Notes under the pieces: generated by a model
Seen by the model: the letters and a program-made list of their open reading frames with translations, nothing else
Database searches by the model: none
Told to the model about the DNA's origin: nothing
Position numbers and translations under genes: made by a program
DNA from: Comamonas_F sp047606565
Lineage (GTDB): Bacteria; Pseudomonadota; Gammaproteobacteria; Burkholderiales; Burkholderiaceae_C
Direction: 5' to 3'
DNA: 64,000 bases
NCBI GenBank assembly: GCA_047606565.1
Contig: JASGEH010000069.1
Coordinates: forward strand, 1 to 64,000
Shown here: positions 21,263 through 30,264 of the stretch, in pieces
Layout of the letters: each line of letters begins with the position of its first letter
Position numbering within the stretch: position 1 is the first letter of the stretch

Positions 21263-22441
21263 ATGAATGCCCTACCCGCCGCCCGCCTGCTACGTGACCA
21301 GTCGCTGTCCGCCATCGCCGCCGGTTTCGTCACGGTACTGGTCGGTTTCGCCAGTTCCGCCGCGATCGTGTTCCAGGCCGCGCAGTCGCTGGGCGCGACG
21401 CCGGCGCAGATCAGTTCGTGGATGTGGGCGCTGGGCCTGGGCATGGGCGCGACCTGCCTGGGCCTGTCGCTGCGCTGGCAGATGCCGGTGGTCACCGCGT
21501 GGTCGACGCCGGGGGCGGCGATGCTGGTGGCCAGCGCGGCCGGCGTGCCGATGGCCGAGGCGATCGGCGGCTTCGTGCTGTCGGCCCTGCTGATCACCGT
21601 CGCCGGGTTCTCCGGGGTCTTCGAGCGCATGCTCAGCCGCATTCCGCTGTCGCTGGCCTCGGGCATGCTGGCCGGCGTGCTGCTGCGCTTCGGTCTGGAG
21701 GCCTTCGGCGCGATCTCGGCGCAGCCGCTGCTGGTGCTCGGCATGCTCGCCGCCTACCTGGCCGCGCGCCGCTGGTGGTCACGCTATGCGGTGATCCTGA
21801 CCCTGGCCGCCGGCATCGGCATCGCCGCCGCCAGCGGCCTGGTGCACACCGCCGGACTGCACCTGGAACTGGCCCGGCCGGTCTGGACCACGCCGCAGCT
21901 GAGCGTGGCTGCCGTGCTCGGCATCGCGCTGCCGCTGTTCGTGGTGACGATGGCCTCGCAGAACGTGCCCGGCGTGGCCGTGATCCGGGCTTCTGGCTAC
22001 CCGGTGCCGATCTCGTCAGCGATCGGCTGGACCGGCGCGGTGAACCTGCTGCTGGCGCCCTTCGGTGCGTTCGCGCTGAACCTGGCCGCGATCACCGCGG
22101 CCCTCTGCATGGGCCCGCAAGCCCACGCCGACCCGGCGCGCCGCTACATGGCCGCGGCCTGGGCCGGCGCGTTCTACCTGCTGGTCGGCGTGTTCGGCGC
22201 CGTCGTGGCCAGCCTGTTCGCGGCGCTGCCGCAGGCACTGGTGCTGGCGATCGCCGGCATCGCCCTGCTCGGCACGCTCGGCGGCAGCCTGGCCGCCGCA
22301 CTGCACGACGAGCACGAGCGCGAGGCTGCCCTGGTCACCTTCCTGGTTACCGCCTGCGGCCTGAGTCTGGCGGGCATCGGCTCCGCGTTCTGGGGCCTGG
22401 TGGCCGGTGTGATCGTCCGCATCGCGCTGCGCCGGGGCTGA
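21263..22441 (+). CDS. benE: Benzoate/H+ symporter family protein (BenE)
   Basis: 392-residue membrane protein with about 11-12 hydrophobic segments. Family markers are the N-terminal FVTVLVGFASSAAIVFQAA, the TAWSTPGAAML segment and ASQNVPGVAVIRASGY in the middle. The ATG at 21263 places the first helix 15-20 residues in. BenE proteins are annotated as benzoate importers, but no benzoate catabolic genes are in the window, so the substrate remains open. Confidence 0.85.
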   Translation: MNALPAARLLRDQSLSAIAAGFVTVLVGFASSAAIVFQAAQSLGATPAQISSWMWALGLGMGATCLGLSLRWQMPVVTAWSTPGAAMLVASAAGVPMAEAIGGFVLSALLITVAGFSGVFERMLSRIPLSLASGMLAGVLLRFGLEAFGAISAQPLLVLGMLAAYLAARRWWSRYAVILTLAAGIGIAAASGLVHTAGLHLELARPVWTTPQLSVAAVLGIALPLFVVTMASQNVPGVAVIRASGYPVPISSAIGWTGAVNLLLAPFGAFALNLAAITAALCMGPQAHADPARRYMAAAWAGAFYLLVGVFGAVVASLFAALPQALVLAIAGIALLGTLGGSLAAALHDEHEREAALVTFLVTACGLSLAGIGSAFWGLVAGVIVRIALRRG

Positions 22442-22607
22442 TCGGCATCCATGCGGTACGCGATGGCGCACCGCTGGCGGAGCGGCGGCCCCCTGCAAAG
22501 ACTTTGAACCGCTTCTTAAGCAGACACTAAGCCCCCGCCGCCACAGTTGCACCATCCACTGAGTCGCCCACGCGGCCGGTATCCCTGTCCACTCAAGGAG
22601 TTGCAAC

Positions 22608-24164
22608 ATGTCCGAGCAGGAAAACCACCCCGCTTCCCGTTTTGCCAAGGCCAAGGCCCAGCCCAACGTCGCCTCGCGCCTGGTGCTGGCCCTGGCCGCC
22701 GCCGGCGTCATCGGGGTCGCCGGCGTCGCCACGGTGCGCAGCGAGCGTGCCCAGGCCAGCGAGCCGGTGGCCGCGCTGCAGGCCCCGGCGCCGGCGGCCA
22801 ATGGCGTGATCGGCACCGTGCAGCCGCCGGATTTCTCGCGCATCACCGAGGTCTATGGGCCAGCGGTGGTCAACATCAGCGTGGTCGGCACCGCCCAGGC
22901 CGACGACGACGAGGACGACCAGGCCGCGCAGTTCTCCAGCCCCTTCTCGGGGCCGGACGGCGAGGACCCGCTGGCCGAGCTTTTCAAGCGCTTCCAGCAG
23001 GGCCAGGGCGGCCGTCACCGGCACGCGCAGGAGCAGCCCATGCGCGCGCAGGGCTCGGGCTTCATCATCAACGGCGACGGCATCGTGCTGACCAATGCGC
23101 ACGTGGTGGCCGGTGCCAAGGAAGTCACCGTCAAGCTCACCGACCGGCGCGAGTTCCAAGCCAAGGTGCTCGGCAGCGACGCGCGCACCGACGTGGCGGT
23201 GCTCAAGATCGACGCCAGCCACCTGCCCACGGTGCGTCTGGGCGATGTGCGCAGCCTGAAGGTGGGCGAGTGGGTGCTGGCGATCGGCTCGCCCTACGGG
23301 CTGGAGAACACGGTGACGGCCGGCGTGGTCAGCGCCAAGGGCCGCAGCCTGCCCGACGACAGCACAGTGCCTTTCATCCAGACCGACGTGGCGGTCAACC
23401 CCGGCAACTCGGGCGGGCCGCTGTTCAACTCGCGCGGCGAGGTGGTCGGCATCAACTCGCAGATCTACAGCCGCACCGGCGGCTACCAGGGCCTGTCCTT
23501 CGCCATCCCGATCGACCTGGCGATGCGCGTCGAGCAGCAGCTCGCCGCGCACGGCAAGATCGAGCACGCCAAGCTCGGCGTGGCGATCCAGGACGTCAAC
23601 CAGAGCCTGGCCGACTCCTTCGGACTGGACACCCCGTCCGGCGCGCTGGTCAGCAACGTCGAGACGGGCAGCGCCGCCGCCAAGGCCGGCCTCAAGCCCG
23701 GCGACGTGATCCTGAAAGCCAACGGCCAGGCCATCGCCACCTCGGGCGACCTGCCGGCGCTGGTTGGGCTGGCCAAGCCCGGCGATGCGCTCACGCTCGA
23801 CATCTGGCGCCAGGGCAAGCCACAGACGGTGGTGGCCACGCTGGTCAACATCGACGACAAGTCCGGCGCGGCCAGCAAGACCGCCAAGGCCGAGCAGCAG
23901 GGCAAGCTGGGCCTGGCGCTGCGCCCACTGCAGCCGGCCGAGCAGCGCGCCTCGGGCATCGAGCACGGCCTGCTGGTCGAAGACAGCACGGGCGCGGCCG
24001 AGCGGGCCGGCGTGGAGTCGGGCGACGTGCTGCTGGCCGTCAACGGCACGCCGGTGGACAGCGCCGCCGAGGTGCGCGCGCTGGTCGCCAAGGCCGGCAA
24101 GTCGATCGCGCTGCTGATCCAGCGCGGCGACGCGCAGATCTTCGTGCCGGTGCGGCTGGGCTGA
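22608..24164 (+). CDS. degP: Do/HtrA family serine endoprotease (DegP/MucD-like)
   Basis: 518-residue periplasmic quality-control protease. An N-terminal hydrophobic segment (about residues 24-44) serves as signal or anchor. The trypsin-like domain has an intact triad H165 (TNAHVV), D195 (RTDVAVLK) and S268 (GNSGGPLF). It is followed by two PDZ domains (about 310-400 and 425-515). An acidic insert (DDDEDDQ) and a Q/R/H-rich loop lie in the LA-loop region between residues 100 and 145. AAGGAG precedes the start by 7 bases. Two PDZ domains place it with DegP/DegQ rather than DegS. Confidence 0.93.
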   Translation: MSEQENHPASRFAKAKAQPNVASRLVLALAAAGVIGVAGVATVRSERAQASEPVAALQAPAPAANGVIGTVQPPDFSRITEVYGPAVVNISVVGTAQADDDEDDQAAQFSSPFSGPDGEDPLAELFKRFQQGQGGRHRHAQEQPMRAQGSGFIINGDGIVLTNAHVVAGAKEVTVKLTDRREFQAKVLGSDARTDVAVLKIDASHLPTVRLGDVRSLKVGEWVLAIGSPYGLENTVTAGVVSAKGRSLPDDSTVPFIQTDVAVNPGNSGGPLFNSRGEVVGINSQIYSRTGGYQGLSFAIPIDLAMRVEQQLAAHGKIEHAKLGVAIQDVNQSLADSFGLDTPSGALVSNVETGSAAAKAGLKPGDVILKANGQAIATSGDLPALVGLAKPGDALTLDIWRQGKPQTVVATLVNIDDKSGAASKTAKAEQQGKLGLALRPLQPAEQRASGIEHGLLVEDSTGAAERAGVESGDVLLAVNGTPVDSAAEVRALVAKAGKSIALLIQRGDAQIFVPVRLG

Positions 24165-24291
24165 TTGACCCAGGCCGGGGCGCGCCCCGGCCGCGTTCGC
24201 CAACCGGCAGCGATGGCTTCGCACTTCGCGCCTGCGGCCGGGCCGGCTCGGCATTAGCATCGGCGGCTTTGCACACGAGAGCGCGCCGCCG

Positions 24292-25221
24292 ATGTTGTCC
24301 TTCTCCGAAACCAGCCTGTGGATTCCCGTGGTGGTGCTGGCCGCCGCCGCGCAGACCGTGCGCAACACCGCGCAGCGTTCGCTCAGCGGCGGGCTGGGCG
24401 CCTGGCCGGCCACGCTGGTGCGCTTTCTCTACGGCCTGCCGTTCACGCTGGCGGTGCTGGCACTGCTCTACCTGCTGCCGGCGCAGGCCCCGGCGCTGCC
24501 GCCCTTCGGGCCGGCCTACTTCGGCTGGATCGTCTTCGGCGCCTTCTTCCAGGTCGCCGCCACGGCGGCCTTGCTGATGGCGATGCAGGCCGGCAACTTC
24601 GCCGTCTCGGTCACCTTCTCCAAGACCGAGGTGCTGCAGCTGGTGCTGTTCGGCGCGCTGTTCCTGGGCGAGTTGCCGGCGCCGCTGCAGTTGGCCGGCG
24701 CGGCACTGGCGACCGCCGGCGTGGTGCTGCTGGCCTGGCACGGCAAGGGCGCGGCGCCGCAGGGCGGCCGCCTGGGCCGGGCCTCGTTCTACGGCCTGGT
24801 CTGCGGCGCCTGCTTCGCGCTGGCGACGCTGGGCTTTCGCGGCGCGGCGCTGCAGTTGCCGGGCATCAGCCCCTGGCTGTCGGCGGCCTGGGGCGTGGTG
24901 CTGGCGCAGGGCCTGCAGACGCTGGCACTGGGCGGCTGGCTGGCCTGGCGCGACCGCGCTGGGCTGCGGGCCTGCCTGCGCAACTGGCGCGTGTCGCTGC
25001 TGGCCGGGGCGATGGGCGCGCTGGCCTCGCTGCTGTGGTTTACCGCCTACGCGCTGCAGACGGTGGCGGCGGTGCGCACGCTGGGCATGGTGGAGGTGCT
25101 GTTCGGCTACCTGGTCTCGCGCCGCCTGCTGCGCGAGCGGCTGCGCCCGGCCGAGCAGTGGGGCATCGCGCTGGTGGTGCTGGCGGTGCTGCTGACCGGC
25201 TTGGGCGACTGGCGCGCATGA
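24292..25221 (+). CDS. EamA/DMT family transporter
   Basis: 309-residue membrane protein with ten predicted helices arranged as two EamA repeats. The first ends near the FSKTEVLQLVLFGALFLGE segment, and the second has the typical VRTLGMVEVLFGYLVSRRLLRERL near the C-terminus. Substrate unknown for this family. It is the last host gene; the prophage end begins 66 bases after its stop, so the insertion did not interrupt it. Confidence 0.85.
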   Translation: MLSFSETSLWIPVVVLAAAAQTVRNTAQRSLSGGLGAWPATLVRFLYGLPFTLAVLALLYLLPAQAPALPPFGPAYFGWIVFGAFFQVAATAALLMAMQAGNFAVSVTFSKTEVLQLVLFGALFLGELPAPLQLAGAALATAGVVLLAWHGKGAAPQGGRLGRASFYGLVCGACFALATLGFRGAALQLPGISPWLSAAWGVVLAQGLQTLALGGWLAWRDRAGLRACLRNWRVSLLAGAMGALASLLWFTAYALQTVAAVRTLGMVEVLFGYLVSRRLLRERLRPAEQWGIALVVLAVLLTGLGDWRA

Positions 25222-25287
25222 AGCGCACGAGGCGCATGACGCGCATGACGCAGCCTCGGCGCACGGCGACCGCCGCCACCCGCCTCT

Positions 25288-25439
25288 TGTAGTAGTCACC
25301 CGCCATCCCGCGCCGCCGGAAAACCCGCGCGGCGCCGCCCCGCCCTGGGGCGCACCGGCCCTCCGTCGCATCCGGGCCACGGATTTACTACTACATGAAG
25401 CGCGGCGCGATATTTGCCCTACTGCAAGTGAGATATTTG
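25288..25439. repeat. Prophage terminus with inverted and direct repeats
   Basis: TGTAGTAGT (25288-25296) is repeated inverted as ACTACTACA (25387-25395), and GATATTTG occurs twice as a direct repeat (25409-25416 and 25432-25439, 23 bases apart). Mu-like elements end in 5'-TG and carry repeated transposase-binding sites inside the end, so these are candidate binding sites. The five bases CCTCT at 25283-25287 would be the target duplication if the end is at 25288. An alternative end is the TG at 25396. Confidence 0.5.
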
Positions 25440-25460
25440 GATCGGATTTGAATTGCACGT

Positions 25461-25522
25461 AGCGTAAAGGAATTACGCTGCAGAAAACACTTATGTCTGA
25501 TCGCCTTCGGCCCTGAAGGCGA
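25461..25522. terminator. Two hairpins at the end of the late operon
   Basis: A 7-bp stem (25461-25467 with 25473-25479) and an 8-bp stem (25501-25508 with 25515-25522, 6-nt loop) lie 45-100 bases downstream of the last leftward gene. Neither is followed by a T-run on the minus strand, so they could be weak terminators or DNA structures at the phage end. No gene is supported between 25222 and 25566. Confidence 0.35.
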
Positions 25523-25566
25523 ACTTGACCAGGATTGTGGTCTTCACCAGGTTGCCCTGGGGTACC

Positions 25567-25800
25567 TCAATCTGCCTGGATGCAATCCCATCCATCAGAC
25601 CCGTTCAACACGCGTTTCGTTGAATCTAGCTGCGCAGTAGCAGCAGTCACTACCACATAGGTCGATCGTTCGCCAGTTGGGGCAGCAATGCTTTCAATGG
25701 GGGCGAATAGATCCTCGTTAGTGATGGCATCGACACCGACCCTCACACGGTCACCTTTTTTCAAGTCGGCAGCAAGAACAAACTTAGGCATCTTGGTCAT
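25567..25800 (-). CDS. Small hypothetical protein at the prophage end
   Basis: 77 residues from ATG 25800 (a GTG at 25809 is possible). Hydrophilic, with a KKGDRVRVG beta-strand segment, no signal peptide and no known family. It follows the tail-tip gene by 13 bases on the same strand and is less GC-rich than the tail genes. Its place between the last tail gene and the phage terminus is typical of recently gained accessory genes. Confidence 0.5.
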   Translation of the reverse strand: MTKMPKFVLAADLKKGDRVRVGVDAITNEDLFAPIESIAAPTGERSTYVVVTAATAQLDSTKRVLNGSDGWDCIQAD

Positions 25801-25813
25801 GCTGTCCACGCTA

Positions 25814-28075
25814 TCACAAGATAGTCAGTTCCAACACGTCCCCCTCCACCCCCACCGGCGTGCCAGCGGCGACAGGTAGAAGAGAGATGGTCAGCTTGGT
25901 CCCCGCCGGATACACCGGCAGCAGCAGCTCCCGCCCCAACACCGTGACATGCCCGGCCACCGGCACCTGCTCGGCGGCGCCGCCGTCGACCGACACGCGC
26001 ACGTCGGCGCCGTGGGCGGCTTCGAGTTCCCAGACCAGGCGCAGCGCACCGCCGTCCGCCGGCAGCGCGGCAAGGTTGAAGGCGCGGGCCACCAGACGTT
26101 CGCCGCTGGTGACTTCGGGCACGGTGCCCAAGCCGTACTCCAGCGGGTAGTAGGCCTCGTACTCGTCCCGGGCCGTGATCTTGACGCGCCGGGCGCTGGA
26201 CGGCTCCATGCCGATGATGCGCACGCGTTTGCCAGGTGTTGCCAGAGGGCCGGCCAGGAAGGTCCAGTCCTCGGGCAGCGTGTCTTCCCAGTCCTCGACG
26301 GCCTCGTCGTTGAGCGTGGCCGCGCCCAGCCAGCCGGGCGCATCCTCGGCCGACCAGGTGCCCTGCACGACGAGGCGGCGGGTGCGGCCATCGGGTGGAG
26401 CGCACAGCACCGTGAACGGGTCGCCACCTGGCGGGGTGACCATCAGCCAGAACTCGGTACCGCCCTCGGGCAACTCGACCTCGGCCGAGAGATCCACGGC
26501 CGTGACCTGGCCATCGGCGACAGCCAGGCCGCGTAGGCGGCCGCTGTAGGCCCACCGGGTCAGGTCATGGGCGAGCTGGATGATGTCGCCCGTGGCCACG
26601 GTCAGGCCCATGAGCGTGCTCTCCCAGGTCATCGTGCGCCGGTGGTAGTAGGCTGACGCCGCCAGCAGGTTGACCAGGCGCTGGGCCTGGGCCTGCGGCA
26701 TGCTGTAGACCGCCTCCTCGACGGTCTGATTGACCGGCAGCGTCACGCCGGGCACCGTGGCATAGACCGTGTCGGCCTCGTAGTCATTGTCGGATCGGGG
26801 ATACGACAGCCCGAACTCGTCGACCGTGTCGTCCGTGATGTAGGCGATGCGGAAGGTGCCGGCAACGATGTTGCTGGCGCCGAACGCGGTCAGCCAGGGC
26901 TGGCCCGCGGCCTCCCACCAGACCGAGAGCTTGCCCGGTGCCCAGGTCTTGCGCGCGCGGCCGGCGGCGGCGATGTCGTCGAGCACCGCCCCGGCGCTGC
27001 GCTGCGACGACAGCGCCATGCGGCAGGTCAAGCCGGCGCTGTCGCAGAACTGGCCCCAGGCGATCAGCGTGCCGTAGTCGATCCGGTTGTTGGTCAGCCC
27101 GGCACCGAACAACCGCGCGCCATTGCTCGCGGCCGGCTCGTCCAGCCAGCCGGCCTGGCCCAGGTGATCCGGCGCGGCCGTGGCGTTCAGGAACCCGCCC
27201 CGCGCGAAGTAGAGGAACAGCCAGGCCGGATTGACCGTGTACGTCCACGTCCACGCACCGTTGCCCGAACCCGGCAAGGAACCGTCCCACGGATCGCTGC
27301 TGTCCCACACCCAGCACTTGCTGCGCACCAGGGCCGAGTAGCGGTCCACCGTGCCGCTGAGCTGCCCGGTCGCCTTGATGAGCAGCCCCTGCCGGCGCTG
27401 GGCCGGGTACAGCGCGTCGCCTTCGCGGAACACTTTCACGCGGGTCCATTCCAGCTCCGAGACGTCGTTGGCATCGGTCGGGTCGGGCGTCACGCGGCGC
27501 ACCTGGAACTTGATCGCCGGCTGGTCCAGATAGGCCGAGTAGGTCTCGCGGGCCACCCGGCTGCTGCCGTTGGTCATCGTCATGGGCGAGAACGGGAAAT
27601 CCACCCACGTCGACGAGCCCGGCACCTGGTACTGCGCCTCGAACACGCACGACAGATTCTCGATGCCACCGCTGCCCTGGCGGAACAGCCGGCCCGTGAT
27701 GTCGAGCTGGATGTAGCGTCCGCCCTGCGAGCCCTGGCGCTCGACCCAGCCGCTGTTGGTCACGCTGTCGTTCTGCTCCAGCGCGCCGCCGTCGACGGTC
27801 TGCACATTGCCCGGGAAGTCGTCGCCCGGCCAGTTGACGCTGGTGTAGCCGGCCAGCGCGGTACGGTCGGCCTGGCCGGCGGGCACGTGGCTGTCGATCA
27901 GCTCGGCCGCGTTGTACTGCGCCAGGTCGTTGGCGCCGATACGCGGCTCGCTGATCGTCAGGTCGCCAAAGCCGAAGTTGAACTGCTGCGTCAGCCGCTC
28001 CGTGTTGTAGGTGACCGTGTAGCCGTACCGAACCAGTACAGGCAGCGCGGTGTTCAGTGCGCTCCAACTCGCCAT
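25814..28075 (-). CDS. Tail tip / host specificity protein J-like
   Basis: About 753 residues, ending the tail module. It looks like the large central part of a lambda J-type tip attachment protein: an NTERLTQQFNFGFGDLTISEPRIG start, extended beta-rich domains, a FGLSYPRSDNDYEADTVY segment typical of the J central domain and C-terminal fibronectin-like strands. The preferred start is ATG 28075, preceded by GGAGG and overlapping the stop of the upstream tail gene; GTG 28078 is the alternative. It is much shorter than lambda J, because the N-terminal part is encoded by the preceding gene and no long C-terminal fibre is present. Confidence 0.7.
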   Translation of the reverse strand: MASWSALNTALPVLVRYGYTVTYNTERLTQQFNFGFGDLTISEPRIGANDLAQYNAAELIDSHVPAGQADRTALAGYTSVNWPGDDFPGNVQTVDGGALEQNDSVTNSGWVERQGSQGGRYIQLDITGRLFRQGSGGIENLSCVFEAQYQVPGSSTWVDFPFSPMTMTNGSSRVARETYSAYLDQPAIKFQVRRVTPDPTDANDVSELEWTRVKVFREGDALYPAQRRQGLLIKATGQLSGTVDRYSALVRSKCWVWDSSDPWDGSLPGSGNGAWTWTYTVNPAWLFLYFARGGFLNATAAPDHLGQAGWLDEPAASNGARLFGAGLTNNRIDYGTLIAWGQFCDSAGLTCRMALSSQRSAGAVLDDIAAAGRARKTWAPGKLSVWWEAAGQPWLTAFGASNIVAGTFRIAYITDDTVDEFGLSYPRSDNDYEADTVYATVPGVTLPVNQTVEEAVYSMPQAQAQRLVNLLAASAYYHRRTMTWESTLMGLTVATGDIIQLAHDLTRWAYSGRLRGLAVADGQVTAVDLSAEVELPEGGTEFWLMVTPPGGDPFTVLCAPPDGRTRRLVVQGTWSAEDAPGWLGAATLNDEAVEDWEDTLPEDWTFLAGPLATPGKRVRIIGMEPSSARRVKITARDEYEAYYPLEYGLGTVPEVTSGERLVARAFNLAALPADGGALRLVWELEAAHGADVRVSVDGGAAEQVPVAGHVTVLGRELLLPVYPAGTKLTISLLPVAAGTPVGVEGDVLELTIL

Positions 28076-29055
28076 CACATGCCTCCACCATCGCCGCTGT
28101 CGCCGCTGTCACCACTGGAATCCCCGCTGTCGGAGCCGTCGTCGCCCGAGCTGTCGCTTGGCCCATCGCCGCCGCTCGACCCGTCATCGCCGGTGTCGGC
28201 AATCAGCGTCAGGTAGTCCTCGTAGGTGGCGACCTGGTCGGTGCTGGCCGTGTGGCGCACGACAAAGGTATGCGGCCGCGTGACCGTGCCGCCACTGCTG
28301 CTGGTGTAGGTCCGGCTCGCGCCATCGCCGTAGTACGCCAGCAGATCGCCATCGGTCGCCGAGCCCGTCGTCGAGATCAGCACCCACGGCGACAACACCT
28401 CGCCGGCAGAGAACCCGAAGTCCGGGTGCGTCTGCGTCTCGTAGACCGGCGTGTTGTTGATCACCTCGGTCGTGGTCGTCGGGTCCAGCACGTACTCGGC
28501 GAAGGGCCGGCAGGCGTAGTCCGGATACACCCGGTGCTCACCCAGAACCAACTGCAACGGCTCGTAGGGCCGCGCCGAATTCGAGCCGCCCTCCACGCTG
28601 TAGGCCGTGGGCGCATCGTCGGCGGCATAGGCACTGCTGCTGCTCTTGCGCGCGAGCGACGACGCCAGCGTCGAGACCGCGAAGGCGATCGCCGCATTGG
28701 CCGCAAACGCGATAGCCGTGCCCAGCACAAAGGCCGTGCCATAGGCCATGTTGGCCGACATGATCAGCTTGGCCGTGACCGCGCTGCCCTCGACCACGCC
28801 CTTGGGCACCTGGCGCAGCACCAGCAAGTCGGAGACGGCCACGGGCGTGGCGGACCACTGCTCGGCACCCAGCGGCCGGCCGTTGATGACCACGGCCAGC
28901 GGCGTCGACGCCAGGCCCAGCCGGCCGACGATAGCCTGCACCGTATCGCCCGGCACCAGCGCCACCGTCAGCGCCTGGCGGTCGCTGGCCGGCCGCAGCG
29001 GGTTCGGGCACCAGGTGACCGAGATGGTGGGCATCAGCCCCGGGTCTACAGCCAT
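28075..29055 (-). CDS. Tail assembly protein I/J N-terminal-like, with Asp/Ser/Gly-rich tail
   Basis: 326 residues. The N-terminal half has a ubiquitin-like/I-protein feel (ALTVALVPGDTVQAIVGRL...VVINGRPLG), then a hydrophobic Ala-rich membrane-like segment (about residues 100-135), a J N-terminal-like domain (RPYEPLQLVLGEHRVYPDYA) and a final tail of about 35 residues composed almost only of Asp, Ser and Gly. The same gene order (K-like peptidase, this gene, J) occurs in Mu-like siphophages such as B3 and D3112. It overlaps both neighbours by a few bases. Confidence 0.65.
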   Translation of the reverse strand: MAVDPGLMPTISVTWCPNPLRPASDRQALTVALVPGDTVQAIVGRLGLASTPLAVVINGRPLGAEQWSATPVAVSDLLVLRQVPKGVVEGSAVTAKLIMSANMAYGTAFVLGTAIAFAANAAIAFAVSTLASSLARKSSSSAYAADDAPTAYSVEGGSNSARPYEPLQLVLGEHRVYPDYACRPFAEYVLDPTTTTEVINNTPVYETQTHPDFGFSAGEVLSPWVLISTTGSATDGDLLAYYGDGASRTYTSSSGGTVTRPHTFVVRHTASTDQVATYEDYLTLIADTGDDGSSGGDGPSDSSGDDGSDSGDSSGDSGDSGDGGGM

Positions 29056-29414
29056 GCGTAGTAGCCCTCCACCTTGTACGGCAGCCGGGCCAGTGGCGTG
29101 CGCACGCTCGACCCGAACAGCGAATCGCTGTGCAGCACATAGGGCACGCGGTCTATCAAGCAGTACAAACCGATGTGCGCCCGGCGGCCGCGCGCCCACA
29201 TCAGCACGCCGCAGCCGTCCTCGGCCTGGCCGATGGGCCGGGCGAAGTCCGCCGCGTGATCGACGATCAGGCTGGAGCGATGCACCAGGTCGTCCGCCTG
29301 GCGCTGGGGGAAATGCACGTCGCGGCCTAACTGCTCGCGCAGAACGCGCTCGACAAGCTGACCGCAGTCCAGCACGGCGTGCGGGATGTTGAGATAAGGA
29401 TCGGACCAATGCAT
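29046..29414 (-). CDS. NlpC/P60-type tail assembly protein K-like
   Basis: 122 residues resembling the NlpC/P60 cysteine peptidase domain of lambda K. The catalytic cysteine is in VLDCGQLVERVL (about residue 17), the histidine in RRAHIGLYCLI, and the third polar residue probably in VLHSDSLFG. Such proteins sit at the tail tip and help peptidoglycan penetration or tail assembly. The start overlaps the upstream minor tail gene stop (ATGA). The domain stands alone without the Mov34 half of lambda K. Confidence 0.75.
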   Translation of the reverse strand: MHWSDPYLNIPHAVLDCGQLVERVLREQLGRDVHFPQRQADDLVHRSSLIVDHAADFARPIGQAEDGCGVLMWARGRRAHIGLYCLIDRVPYVLHSDSLFGSSVRTPLARLPYKVEGYYAWL

Positions 29415-29890
29415 CAGAACAGCCCCGGCGCAGTCTCCGGCCGGTAGGTGTAGCCCACGGCCGACTTGTTGAGGATGTCGTCATAGCCGAGCTGGCCGGT
29501 GACGGACTTGACGGTTACTTCGATGTTGCGCAGATCCAGCGTCAGCTCGTCCTCCACGAAATCCGGCGCGCCGCGCATGATCTGGATCGCCGTAATGACC
29601 GCGCCCCGGCCACCGTGCGTGCGCTCGAAGAACGCGCCCACGCCGCCCGAGAAGTTGGCAATGGCCAAGCTGGCCGCCGGCGTGCGGCCGTCCTGGTCAT
29701 CGGGCCAGACGAACTCGAAGGCGCTGGCCAGGTACAGCCGCTCGCGCGAGACGATGTCGGCGTTGTCATTGACGAAGCGCATGGGCTCGGGCAGCAACGC
29801 ATGCGACAGCTCCAGCAACATCAGCGGCCGGTCGTCGGGCGAGAGCTGCTGCGCGGCGCGGCGGAATCGAGTGGACTTGCGCGCGCTCAC
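29414..29890 (-). CDS. Minor tail protein, DUF1833-like (lambda L position)
   Basis: 158 residues with the beta-rich pattern of DUF1833 proteins (LLELSHALLPEPMRFVND in the first third and TLDLRNIEVTVKSVTG near the middle). It occupies the place of lambda L between the M-like protein and K. The start is GTG (29888-29890), overlapping the upstream stop as GTGA. A role in the tail-tip baseplate ring is inferred from position. Confidence 0.65.
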   Translation of the reverse strand: MSARKSTRFRRAAQQLSPDDRPLMLLELSHALLPEPMRFVNDNADIVSRERLYLASAFEFVWPDDQDGRTPAASLAIANFSGGVGAFFERTHGGRGAVITAIQIMRGAPDFVEDELTLDLRNIEVTVKSVTGQLGYDDILNKSAVGYTYRPETAPGLF

Positions 29891-30261
29891 AGCCAGTACT
29901 CCAAGGTGAACGACGCCAGGTAGTCATCGAAACGGTTGCTCAAGGCCTTGTAGGCCACCTCGCCCGAGACGATGCGCGCGCGGCGCAGCGTGGCGCCGGC
30001 CGGGTCCTCCGGGTCGGGCCATGCGAAATAGGCCGTGCCCAGACGGAGGCTCTCGCGCCGCCAGATCTCGAACGCATCCTTGTCGGCCTGGCTGGCCAGC
30101 CGGTAGCTCAGCGCGATCTCGTAGCGGGCCAGCGACTGGATCGGCACCTGTTCGACGAAGCCGTCATCCATCTCGGTGCGCTCGACGCCGCCAGTGGCCG
30201 TGGGCTCGTAGTCGTCTTCCAGCACCAGCTGGGCATAGTCGGGAAAACGGGTGTAGGCCAT
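29887..30261 (-). CDS. Minor tail protein (lambda M-like position)
   Basis: 124 residues following the tape measure gene by three bases. It begins MAYTRFPDYAQLVLEDDYEP, with later FEIWRRESLRLGTAYFAWPDP and a C-terminal SFTLEYWL strand, the pattern of small tail-tip proteins that follow tape-measure genes in siphophages. No catalytic motif. Function from position and general pattern. Confidence 0.6.
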   Translation of the reverse strand: MAYTRFPDYAQLVLEDDYEPTATGGVERTEMDDGFVEQVPIQSLARYEIALSYRLASQADKDAFEIWRRESLRLGTAYFAWPDPEDPAGATLRRARIVSGEVAYKALSNRFDDYLASFTLEYWL

Positions 30262-30264
30262 GGC

